Source: Trogon surrucura
Taxonomy: Eukaryota > Chordata > Aves > Trogoniformes > Trogonidae
Length of the DNA: 64,000 nucleotides
Reading direction: 5' to 3'
NCBI GenBank assembly: GCA_020746105.1
Contig: CM036620.1
Coordinates: 1 to 64,000, forward strand
The notes under the pieces are model-generated. The model saw nothing but the letters and a program-made list of their open reading frames with translations. It was not told where the DNA came from and ran no database searches. Positions within the stretch are counted from its first letter, which is position 1, and the number at the start of each line of letters is the position of its first letter. Positions 50,501-62,830 of the stretch are shown piece after piece. The position numbers and the translations under genes are program-made.

Positions 50501-53500
50501 AATACATAGCCTAAAAATTGCATCACAAGCAAAACCTTCCGCCACAATCTCCTCTGCTTTTGATGCAAGCCTTCTGAAAATAATCAGAAAGATGCCCTTC
50601 CGCTGCACGAGTCAGGCCAAAACCAGACACAGCTCTTCTAGTCAAGTGCAGAAGTCGCACCCCAAGAACTTGGTTTTACCCCACCTGTTTTACACCTACT
50701 TTGCTGGTTTTAAACAGACAACTTGAAATACTCTAGGAACAACTCCTCGTCAGGTGGCAAGCAAACCAGGATTCCTCACCGAGCACTTCCTGACTGCTGC
50801 AAGGGGACTAGTTTCAGGCTGAACACACGCTTGACTCCTGCCAGCATGCCGAGTAATGCCCAGCAGAACATCTACCAGCAAAATCACAGGACGGAGACCC
50901 CTTCCTGTGTAATTACAGGGTGGTGCCACTGCACAGATGTCTTCATGCAAAGCTTTGGCAGCCCACAAATAACCAAAGGAATCTTGCAGCAAATGTGGTT
51001 GCAAGGAGAAAAAAATAAAACAAAGACCAGTTTACCCTAAATTTGAGAGACCTGCTTATAAATAGCCGTAGGGCCTTGTCAAGCACATCTCTGCTGTAAT
51101 TTCTCCTAAAATATCATGTCAGTGGGATTTAGTCCCACGTGTGTATTCTCCATCAGAAGATGGGCTCGCTAATACATCTTCAAGATGCCTCACTGCTCTC
51201 TGCCTAGCATCTGGAAGGTATGCACGTGGATTTATAACGCTTACATGAAGCATAAGTCAGCGGTTAATGCATTTGACTGTAAATCATGTGACTACACACT
51301 GTGACCACATTAAAACTCTGCCATCAATAAAATAAAAGGGAGAACTATAGCTAACCTTTAATTTTGCTTGACTGAATCCAAGCCTATTCCACGGACTCAC
51401 ACGGTTTGGTCCCAGATCTGCCATACAAGGGAGATGCTTGGCAGTCACATCTTGAATGACTTACATGTGCTGCTCCCGGGGCTGACAGTCTGGAGACTTC
51501 TCTCTCACTAGTAATTTACCTGACTAGAGAAAAACGGAGGAAACAGAACGCTGCAATGAAGAAGCGTGCCAAAGTCAGAGAAGTGACTTTTGTCACGGTT
51601 GCACCCTTACGCTAAGGACGGAGCACTGGGAACAGGAGTAAGGCTTAAAGACTTTTGGCAAGTCCCGTCTTCCCACCCGAAAGCTCCTGACCACATGCGT
51701 TAGGGCAGCTACGACCACCAACAGCAGGGTCTGTTGTGCTGCCAAGGGGGTTGACTGCAGGCAGAGAGAGTAAATTCCTCCCTGGAAGGAGACTGAGGAA
51801 GGCAGTGGGAAGTCCTCCACGGAGGACTTGGTTCCGAGGGTTTCCCCTTCACATTTTGGCAATTTCCTCAGAGGTCCTTCCAAAGACGGCACTGCTCCAA
51901 CATCAAAGCCAGAGGAAACAGCGCTGCTGCGCTTCTGTTTGGCTCCTCCAGCAAAATGCTGCAACACTCAAACCCTCCGGTTGGTTAAACATCAGTGTCA
52001 CCAGGACAGAAAGCTAAGACTCTATTTATGCAAGTGCTGTTGTTTCTCCACTGCAAAGATGCGTGACTGGAGAGGGATGCAAGGCAGAATGAAGAGAGAC
52101 CGTTGTTTTCCTACATTAGTCCTTGAAATACAGGGAGACAAATCTTAAATCGATTCAGTATGCCCTGCCCACCAAGCGCCTAGCCTCTATCAGCAGTGAA
52201 GAGGCAGGCTTCTCAGGGGAAACAGGCTTTCGAATACACAAAGAAACAGACCCCCACACACACCCCTCTCACAGACTGCACCACAGCCTTCTTTTCTGTT
52301 TCAATTCGGTCAAATGTGTCTCCATTTTTCAGACTCGGTTAACACCCATCGTACGTGCCCTGCACTGCCTGGGTGCAAAATCAGAGTAGGCCTGTGCCTG
52401 CATGTGCATGGCAGCAGAAAAGCGTTGCCCTCCTGTGACTTCTTCCAAACTAATTCACAGATCTGTTCCTCTCTCTTCCATCCCTCTGCCTCCTTTGAAA
52501 ATCCCTCGTCTGCCTCATTTGAAATCCTCTCGCTTCCCTGTCGCCCTGCGGCTCCCTTTCTCGCTTGACAGTTTTCATTTGCATTTCCTAGTTATCCACT
52601 TCATCTTGAACACAGGAAACTGGATCAGGGCCCAATAGTGATCTTGGCATAGCACTGTTTCCAGTTGCTGACTACTTCTTCCATCGCATGCATTTTCTGG
52701 GCTCTTGACAGCGCACTGGAGGCCTGGAAGGAGACAGCACCCTGCTGGTCTCCGCCGTTTTGTGGGGAGGTCCGTGGGACTTTGTGCCGCCCCCGCGCAA
52801 ACGCCACCGATTAATAAAACACTTGGATTCCATACAAAGAAGCCAATAACCTTCGGCCCTGGAAAGGACAGCTTGGAAACTGGGACTAGCATTAGGGGCT
52901 CAGCAGTCAACAGCTAAACTACGATTACAATCGCGTCCTGACTGAACTCCATCAGTACGAAGCAACGCGTTCAGCCTGCGTGACCACCACGCATTTGCCA
53001 TCTTCCTAAGCTGTCTCGTGTGGTCTGTTTCTTCTACGGAAAAAAAGCCTAAGTAGACCAAAAATCGTCCTGATAAAATGATACATCTGCCCTCCTAATG
53101 AAATCCAACTGGTAACTCCACTCTAGTGTCCCTGTCAGCAGGACTGCCAAGGCACACCCTGCTTGCTTATACCAGTGAAACTTTTCAGTCAATCACTTCA
53201 GCATGAAATACAGCTTAAACGAAAAAATGTACATCTGAAAAGACAGCAGACGAAAGATATCCTAAGCACCGGTTTAAGTAGTATCTGATTTAACCAGAAA
53301 TGTTTCCAAATGTTCAATAGCTTATAGAAACACATCTGAAACCATGCAGTTCACTTTCCACATGTCCCTTGCCCCTCATGACACTAACACCATTCGTTCT
53401 CTATGGATTACTTTGACTTGGCTTTTATTTCTCATCTGAAATCACTTGTTGAGAGGTGGAGGCTCTTATTTCATGAAAGAAACCGTGTTTCAAGTCTCAC

Positions 53501-56124
53501 CTGCAGAACCAGCAACAGCACAGAGAATACTAAAAAATTTTAGAAGCTGCTTTGCAAGTCAGGAACCCACAGAGCAAGCCAAGAGACACAGGAGTATAAA
53601 ACTAACAAATCAGGACAAAGTGGAAATCGGACATATACGTCACCTGAAATTCTTCAGATATGCAATTATTCTGCTAAGAAATAACTTTTCTGAGGTTTGA
53701 GTGGCTTAATAGCCAAGCACAAGTATTCACAAGAAATGCAGAAATGCTCAGATGGGTCAGACGCATCACAGCAAAAGCATATTGGGTTATGGAATCCATT
53801 TTATCTTGTTAAGCTACTGCTTCAGACAAAGCAAGCACACACAGAAAATAAAGAAAAAGCAAAAAGGCCTTCCCAATGGCTCAGCTGCCCTCTTGCTCTC
53901 TCACCTACCTGGCTTTACAGACATACCAATGTATATTGAACTCATTCCTAACTCAGATCTAAATACGGCATCTTCATCAGGCCAATACATAGCGTAAATT
54001 CAAAACTCCTGTTGTAATAAATCATGTGTATCTTTTTTTACCCAAGTAGCATAATAGGTAAGCAAAAAGCTATATATAATTGAGTTCTTGCCTTCAAATG
54101 AATGAAGGAAAGTATAAACACTGTCAGACAGATTACTCTTTTCCCCTCATCATTTTCCTTTGAAGTGAAGTGTGGCTGTTGATCAGGGCGGCACTGCTAC
54201 ACCTGAGCATATATGTGCAGAGGCCCACAGGAAATGTTAGACATGGTTCGAACAAGCAGGAGGGTTTCCTCTTCCCTAACTCTACTAGCTGTGCCTTTTT
54301 TCAAGATCAGTTTTTTAAAAGCAACCAGAATGATCAGGTTGTCATTGAGCATCACAGTCACTGGTCACACAGCAATTATAAAGCAATCCCACCTAGACAA
54401 AATTATACTTGAAGTTACAGCAAGAAGCATCTTCCACATAAACCCAAGTACAGACTGACCGAACCCGGGCTTCTAACAGAGCAAAACCAAAACAGGAAAA
54501 CCAGTACTGAAATACTTGTCTTGAAATTTCATTTCATGTCTGAGATCTATTTCAGTCAACTCAGATGAAATTGGTAACCTAAATAAGCAGTTGTATGTGC
54601 TAGTATTTATACTTGCATTCTCCGGACACAAAGTCAAGCTTTAAATATAAGCTGAGCTGGACCCTGCTTCCAAGTACCAGCTACAAGCTGTAACATACAA
54701 GTCTGTAAAAAAAAAAAAAATATCTTTATCTTTATAAAGAATTTTCTGTAACGTACAGAAGATCTTGAAACGTCAGTTAAAGATCTCTTCACACAACACA
54801 CTTCTTCCAAAAAATCCGCAAAAAGCAACCCACAGTCACCAAAAATTCTATCAAACATCCATCCTCCAACAATTAAATAAAAATACCAGCGGGAAGCACC
54901 TATGGTCGAATTAAACGTGAGGATTCACTTTGATGACACTCAGTCAGCCCACAGGAAGCATTTTGACATCAAAGCCTTCGCGCTCGATTCTCACCCACTA
55001 ACCCCTGAGGGCGACGACCCTGAGCTCCATTCCTGAAACACAATTCTCAACCTTGAAAGCAGGGACGCTCTGCAAGGACAGACGTGACCAAACTGCTTAT
55101 TCCAACTAAGAGGACAATTCCTCAGTCCCTATGAAGCAACGTGGTATCCCTCATTGCCAGTATTTTCAAAGCAATTTTACACTTAGAACAATTATGTCAA
55201 TAAAAGTAACAAACAGGAGGGCACCTGGGATAGCTCTATCGTGTCTCTGTGGAAATTGTAGTAAAAACTTCTGCAATTCATACCAGTACACAGTTTAAAA
55301 GCAGACAAACAAATAAAAAGGTTACTTCACAAATCAGCCAAATGAAAGCAAATGTTATTCCCCTAAGTCTGATTCAATGTCAGTTGATGCAAATGAGCAT
55401 CAGGCGAAGGAGTGAATCCCTAAATGCATGCAGCTGTAGTGCCAAAACCACACATGGTACAACTTGTTGATGAATGTGCCTGTGTGGGTCAGCAAGAAAA
55501 TACTTTCTGCTTCTTTAAATAAAAAAAAAGGTTATTCATCTCCCAGGCAAAGTTCTCTATGATAGCTACCATTCGGAACGGAATTAATGCTAACTTTCCT
55601 CGCATAGACAAACAAAGGCCACAAAATATCTTCTAGGAAATGCTGCAACTTAGTTTATTAAGGTGAAAATCACACCTCCCATTTGCGGTTTCACTGTATG
55701 GAACATCTTTTACTCCTTTTGAACGAAGCCCTCAGCTGGCTCAACCTTTTGTTTCGGGAGCCCTCTAAAGAAAGGTGACTTTCTGACCACCTTGATCAAC
55801 TCCCTTAACCCATACTTCAGGGAAGTTTGTTTCCTTCTGGTTGGTTCCAATAAACCCCAAGTACAGACTGTCATCTCCAAGTGAGGGAGAGAACCTGTGA
55901 TTTTTTCACCCCTCTTTCTTTCTGTTCTCTTTCTGGGTTTTGAGAGTCAAAAATCTGCCTCTCTGGCACGGACATGGAGCACGATCTGCCCCGTGATCCC
56001 CTAAGAAGCCAAGCGCTTTGCTCACTGAGAGCTACTACAAAGCCCCCTTCACTGAACACATACAGGGTTCTTCAATATTCCAGAAATTCATCTAGTCTTC
56101 TGACTAGCCTAAAAGACACCTAGG

Positions 56125-56511
56125 ACTGTGACGAGACGCCTTGAGGAGATTCCTCGCAGGCAGTGCTGCCAGCGTGAACGCGCCGGTCTGGCAGGCAGAT
56201 GCTCTCCCCGTCTCCCCTTGGCAGCTGCCCGCACGCCGCTGCGCAGGTCGGAGATGAAGCGATAGCGGTCCTGACACGCCCTGCTCCCCGGCGTGACTCA
56301 CCGCCTGACCCAGCTGCAGCTCCCTGCTCCCGCTGCCTGCCCCAGGAGAATGTACAAGAACCAGCACGTCAGAGGCCTCCTTCACGTGGTGCCCTACCCA
56401 GAAGATAAGGCGAGGAGACTGAGGCAGCCCTGTGGAATGCTGGGACTCGGGGCGCTGCTGCCGCTGCCCCGACTGTCAGTATCGGTCAAGGGCAAAGGGG
56501 AGAGAACCGGG
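56125..56511. other. CpG-rich block with a consensus minus-strand splice donor
   Basis: I count 29 CpG dinucleotides in about 390 bases. On the minus strand a strong donor, ggcg|gtgagtcacg, has its exon-side last base at 56302. The sequence before it on that strand can be read as an open frame (LVHSPGAGSGSRELQLGQA), but this is not the CFAP299 N-terminus as I know it. It could be the first exon of an alternative or non-coding transcript, or only a CpG-rich patch. Confidence 0.4.
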
Positions 56512-58153
56512 GTAAATCAGCAGGGCTGAGGGAGAGGTGCATTAGATCTTCCTCCACACACACAGCATTTACACAGAGAATCAGTTAACCCCGAGCCAGA
56601 AGGGCCAGCATCGAAAAAGCCCGTCATCAGATGAACATTTTTGGAGAGTTTTTCTATAAGCCAAGTAATGGTGCAGTTGCATCCTTTGCAACTTCAGCAA
56701 AGCTTCCAAATACGTCTTAGGAGCCCAGCTAAGACGTATGCTACTAACCATTGCAATAACCCCAGCCCATCCCAAGGCACGAGTCCTTTTGTTCCTCCTG
56801 GCTACACAACAGCTACAGACTTGGTATTTGCCCATTTTAGGCCCTTGAAAACATTTTTGTGAGGGTCTTGACAACCTCCTGGTAAAAAGCAGCTGTCAAA
56901 ATGTGCAGATATAATACTAGCAGACATCCTCCACACTGCTGCTATAATTAGGTTGGGTTTTTTTTATTTTGACTTTAAAGCAGCTTGCAGAGAATATAAT
57001 TTTCGGTTTGGCTAAATAAAATGCTCGGAGTGCATCAGGTCCACAATTATCTTTCAATTTGAGAAGAGTGTGTTCAGTTTAAAAGCAACCAAGCAGCACG
57101 GTTGGTGGTAATTTATGTTACCTTTCACACGTCCTGAAAGCCAAACCCTCAGAATAACTACCGTTCACAAAGTACAAAGGAATTTGGGACATCCTTCCTA
57201 AGTGAAGGAGCATCTACATGTCCCTTTCAGGGCAGCAGTTTAGAGGTGGAAGGTCTGAAGCTCTGGAAACACAAAATACCAACACAGAAGGCTTAGCTGG
57301 CTTTAGGGAAGCTCTGTATTGATCCAACTATGCAAAAGGGATACAAGTTACCAAGAACCCAAAACCTCCAAACCATACCTGAGCCCATTTCCAACAGCTC
57401 AGTTTAATTGGTCTCCTTCTGCAGAAGGCTTGCCTCCACGTGCCCCTAGGTGAACGTGGCACTGACTTTTTCTTAATGTTTTCCCCTTTTCTCAATAATT
57501 TCTCTATTCTCCGACTCTGCTTTTACTTAGCCTTACCCCACCTCCTCACCTCCCACACTCTCTCTTTCCTCCCTTTTCTCCTCCTGTGTTCCCTCACGTT
57601 GCTCTCATCTTCAGGCCGTTGCTATTTCTATGTCACTGAAAACACAGAAGTTCCTTTCTACTTCCTAGTCACACTTTCACGCTTTAAAAAAAAAAAAACA
57701 AATAAAACTAAAACGAAAGTTATCTTTTAGGATTTAAAAAACAATCTCTTTCTTTCCACTTGTGGCTTTTAATTGTTAGGTTTGCTGTTTTTAATCCCTC
57801 TTGCCTTTTCAACCTCTGAAGAACTGCATTGGCAAACTGAAGGTGACATTCTTTTACAGTCACCAGATAAAGGAGTAGTGTGATGAACTGTGAGGATGGG
57901 CCACTCTGCCCTTTGCCATCCACAACCTCCTCTTTGTCTTCTCTAATTCTACTAAAGAATTTAATTACCTGAATATCATCTCCTGGCTGTTCTGTTGGGG
58001 CAAGAAGCTAAATGCAGAGGGAGAAAGAAGTGGGCAGTGTACATCCATCTGCACCTTGAGAAAGCTAGCACCAAAGACTGCTTAGGATTTCCTTTCTCTT
58101 TGATTCATTTAAACAAGTCGCCTCAAACAATGAAACAAAGAAAATACACGATC

Positions 58154-58270
58154 TGCCTCATCCTCCTGATATCCCTTCAATAGTTTATAAGCATTGATAA
58201 GATCCTCCCCTCAGCCTTCATCAGGCTCAAAAGCCCCAAGTTCCTCAGCCTCCCCTCAAAAGAGAGATTT
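58154..58270 (-). mobile_element. Small, old CR1 fragment
   Basis: About 115 bases resemble the CR1 segment that reads on plus agtttataagcattgataag, then cctcagcctt, aggctcaaaagcccc and cctcagcctcccctcaaaag. It is the same region as 4030-4130 of the first CR1 copy but more diverged and cut at both ends, so it is older. Confidence 0.72.
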
Positions 58271-60277
58271 TGAGGTCTCCAAGCATCCACACGTACGGGC
58301 TAGAAAAAGTGAGACCTCTAACTTCATGGCTAAGTGCAGGATTTAAATTACACCTTGAGATAGACATCCTTCTGCCTTTGAACTGATTTGCCTTGCAGTA
58401 AATTACAAATTCATCCATCAACAAATCTATCCTCCGCATACTACCAAGTTCGGAAAACCAGTTATGTCACACCGAATCTCACTTTTTTGTATTAAAGCGC
58501 TATTCTCCCACGAAGCTAGGACATTTTTCTCCCAAAACACCATCAGACTTGCACTTACTGTGCTTTAATCAGCTTCTCACTTGAATTACTGAGCAAGTAA
58601 TTTTTCTGCAAGTGTAGAAAAGGAAAGTGGCATCTCATAGCAGGACTGAACACAGCGTACTCAACTCTACGCCACAACTCCTCAGTGACACACACCTTCC
58701 AGAATATACAGTAAGACACCTTATGGACCTCTGTGCTGTGTCCAACACTCATCCATCCCTTCCCTGCGGTCTTTTGTCTTCACTGTCCATTTCAGTTTGA
58801 AACATGGGCTGCACGCAGCTTTCTCAAGCAGACACAGTTCTGTTCCAAGTGTGTTGATTAATCCTCCTAAAAGGTGCTCACGAGTCCACAGGTTTTAGTT
58901 AGAGCTCATGACAACCTCGGAGACGCTGTCCCTACAGCTCGTAGCACAGCTGCACGGCAGGAGCATCCGCCACGGGGAATTGTGACACTTTCCATTACTG
59001 GCAAGAGGGCTGTGTTTAACATATGAGTAGCTAGGCTCCACAACAACTCATGTTGCTAAACGCCTAACCATGGGGTGTACCGTTAAATGTTGCGCAGGCC
59101 TGCACTTACTGTATGTGCACAGGACATCAGTCACCTACTTTAGACGAGATAAATGAGTAACTGCTGAAAGATCACACCAAAAGAAGAGCCTTTCCAATCT
59201 TCCCAACAAGAGTAGACGGACGACTGCTTCAGCAGATCCCTTTCGTAAGCCACTTGGTGCTGAGCACGGGGTCAGACCATGAACACACATCAGAAGTGGT
59301 AATACACGTCCTTCGTCGAGGGCGGATGTTTAATCGAACCCTTCATTTTCTCTGCTTCCCCAGCCTGAATTCATTCAGGCTGGAGCATTATGTCAGCTGC
59401 AGCCCAGTCCCCCTTCCTCACAGACACTGCATCATTCGGTCTACAGCAGCACTAGAGAGTAAGAAGCCATAGCACAAAAATAGGGTTGCTTACTATCTGC
59501 TATTAGTTAAAGCCTTAACCTTTGAAAACATAACAGAAAGGAACAAAAAACGTGCCCCAAACAGAGATGATCACAATTCACTACTTGGACTGCAGGATAA
59601 AAACCACCGGTAACACCAAATTGATCTCCGTCTCAAACCTAGAGAAGTCTGCAACACCAACAGTCCACACAGAGCCAAATTCTTCTATCCCGGTACGATA
59701 CCAGGACGAACTGCATCTCAAAGCAGGGTAACAGCTCAAAACATTTATTTCATCTGACCGGGTCCAGCTTTGAGATCCAGAACCACTGAACCGAAATAGA
59801 GACAAGACGGGTTCACGCTGCAGCACTTGGAGAGTCTAGCAAGAGGGGATCTGGAAGGGCTCATCAACACTTCTGATATTTCCAACTCCAACAGTAAATG
59901 CCATTATGCAACGTGGTTTGGCAAACTTCAAGTACCAATATTTAGGCAGGTTGTGTTTTTATTAGAACCATTCGCACGGCATGGAATCAAACCAGTCTCT
60001 GAGTCCTGGGGCACTGTCAAGTAGATTCCCTCTTAGAACAGGCAAGATTCTCCTAAGGGGCAGCAACCAGTTGTTTGGACACTGCTATCTTTTTTGAACG
60101 CCTTACAAGCTGTGCTGTAGCATCTCTCTGTTCATGGGGATGCTTGAGGTGGAGCAAGCACAGAGAAATGTAGCAGCAGCATCTTCTAGGACAGTAATGC
60201 TTATGGCACTAGAATAGCCTTGGCTATAGCAGTTCGGCTCTGCTTATCCTGGCAGAAGTGAAGATGGGAAAGGACTG

Positions 60278-60294
60278 ATATATATATATATATA
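60278..60294. repeat. (TA)n microsatellite
   Basis: About eight TA units in a row. It is a short simple repeat, likely to vary between individuals. Confidence 0.9.
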
Positions 60295-61953
60295 CACTGG
60301 TACATATCAGTACAAAAGGATGTAAAATACCCTCTATTTTACCTCTCTGCTCAATCCCAGAGCTCCTTAGCCCTCACAGGATGCGTGTTTCCCCCTTCCT
60401 CACAGCAACTTTTTTTTTGTTTTGAAAGATATCCCAAGTTGTGACTGTAACAAAAGACCAACTTCCTTGTGTTGACCACAGCAAGAGATGGACGCCCGCA
60501 CTAAGATAGTTCAAATGTGTTAACTGTAAACAGGATTTCACTGCATTCTCCTTCATATGAGACAGCTCCCACTACATACCCCACTGTATGAAAACACCCA
60601 GCAAGTATAGTGACCACCCAGAAGTGAAGGACAGAATTCCAAGAGGTTGCGGGGAGGAACACAGCTTAGTTACACATGTGTTCTTGTTTATACAATTCCT
60701 TAACAAAATTAAATTGAACTCTAAGAAAATAAAATGAAATATTGATGTCAACAAAATGCAAATTTCTAGAACATCTGTGCTGGAAAAATATAATCATGCT
60801 AATCAGAGCACTGGTTTAAGCTACAGTTATAGCAGTCCGATTTAAAGAGAAGTCAATTTTTTTTTTTCACCCCTAAGTGGAATGTCTTACAAGACACGTA
60901 AAGAATTAAAAGATATTGCTTTTAAGTAAACCAAAACTAGAGTATCTTAGTCTGATCTCATCACACCCATCTGCGTATGGATTACCAATACTTTGTTAGT
61001 AAGAAAAGATTTTCTCCCGTCTGAGTTGGGAACAATTATGCCCTAGCATTTATAATAGGTTGGTATATTGTAAAGACCTCTTAGACAGAAATGTGTTTAA
61101 GATAAAATTGCTCATTGCATTTCACAGGTGAAAGTAGTTACACGTTAACACCTCATGAAGTGAAGTAGCTATGAACTGATGGAAACCCACTGGTTTAAGC
61201 ACAGCACTTTCAAATCCTATCACCCGAAAAAATCACCACCTTCAACTGAGAAAAGTATAAAACTTGGGTCTGCTATTAGAAACAGAGATGAGCCCAGCTG
61301 TGGCGAGATGACTGAAGCGGACAACAAGACCATAATCTTATCTTTTATTTGGTCCAGTACATATTCTAATTGCATCAAATACCAAGATGGAACACTTGTA
61401 TGGGTCAATAGCTCGGTCAAACAACGAAAGAAAAAAATCTTTCACATAAATTTCACACATCCTTGGTGGAGGGACATCACTGCTGGCTGCTGTGGTGGTA
61501 GTGCTTGTTACACTACACCGAGGCACACTGATAACAAACCACCACCACTATCAATAACCAAGTCAGTCAATTCAAACTCCCACACTGTGATGGAGCCACA
61601 GTTTCCCACAGAACAAATTATCAGTAAGATTTAGCAAATAGTGCCCAAGATGTCCAGGTAACGCCACATTCCAGCTTACTACAGAATACATCAAGAGTGT
61701 TAAACGTGGCAGCAGACCAACGCCCTTTGCCCAGTGTCACTGACCAAGAAACATTCAGACCACCTAGATCATCTGCTAACACAGAGGACAGATTAGGGAG
61801 CAACGTGACAACTGATCATAAACAGAAGTCTCTAAGGATGTAATATAATATTTCACGTAGAACCATATTAATAAAGTGTTGAGATTTCTCAATTAAATAT
61901 GGAAAACTTAAAATTAAAAAATGATGAAAATATGAGATACAAAATTGGCTCCT

Positions 61954-62830
61954 GCCCAACGTTGGGTGCCAATTTATAACCGTCCAAGGTTAGGGCTGGG
62001 TCGGCCACTGACCTCTGCCAGACGTTCTCTGTGATACAACGAGCACCTTCTCAGGGAAGCCCAATGGGGGAACCTGGGACAAAGACTCTGAGGCTGGGGA
62101 AAAAAACTCCAACTAACAATAACAATTCAAATATGTAATACATAGAAGATACAAGAAAATATTTTCATATGGAACCTGTGCTTTCCAGATGACGACTGGG
62201 CCCTGAGCAGCAGAAGTCCCAGGCCATGCTCAGCCCGAGACAGGACAACACTCCCACACAAGGAGAAAAAAAAAAACAAAACAAAGAAACGAAAAGAAAG
62301 AAAAAAGCTCAACCAATCAACCACCACCATCAATTAAAAAATAAAAAAACCACAACAAAAAAGGAAGCCTTTGCTCCCATGGGGGAGGCCAGAAAAGAGT
62401 ACCTGTCCCGAGGAGCAAACGATGCTCCTGTGCAGCTCGAGGGAAGGCAGGAGAAACCCCAGTAGCACGGGGAGAGCTGAGGAACAGCCCAGAGCCACCC
62501 TCCCAGCCCAGCAGGCACAAAAAGCCCCAGGACTCCTCCACGGGACCCTTTTATACTGAGCACCATGGGAAGGAATACCCTGAGTGGTCCCTCGGGGTCA
62601 CCTGAGCCTCCTCCTCCCCTCCCCAGGGGCACAGCTGCCCCCCCTCCCCCTGTGATTGCCCCAGAGAACTTCTGCTCAAGGGCTCTCACACCAGGGCAGT
62701 GAGACATTCCCTTTTCTGTGGGACCCACAATGACAGCAAGTGAGCCATCAACAACAGATGGGTCAGCGATCCTCAGAGCCCCAGGAGACTAGCAATGAAA
62801 GCGGGTTTCATGCACACTTCAGGCATTTAT
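61954..62830 (-). mobile_element. Possible endogenous retrovirus LTR fossil with primer-binding-site-like end
   Basis: On the minus strand a TATAAAAG promoter-like motif near 62553 is followed by a GC-rich stretch and then by 18 bases, TGGCACCCAACGTTGGGC (61954-61971), of the kind that serves as a tRNA primer-binding site in avian retrovirus-like elements. The order promoter, transcribed part, primer-binding site is that of a 5' LTR. The outer boundary near 62830 is a guess, no target-site duplication was confirmed, and the sequence beyond the primer site is not recognisably viral. It is at most a broken, old remnant; a GC-rich unique sequence with a chance motif is the alternative. Confidence 0.35.

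Noticed and set aside
61179-61634. 151-codon plus-strand frame
   Set aside because: No family resemblance, AT-rich context, no splice or promoter signals.
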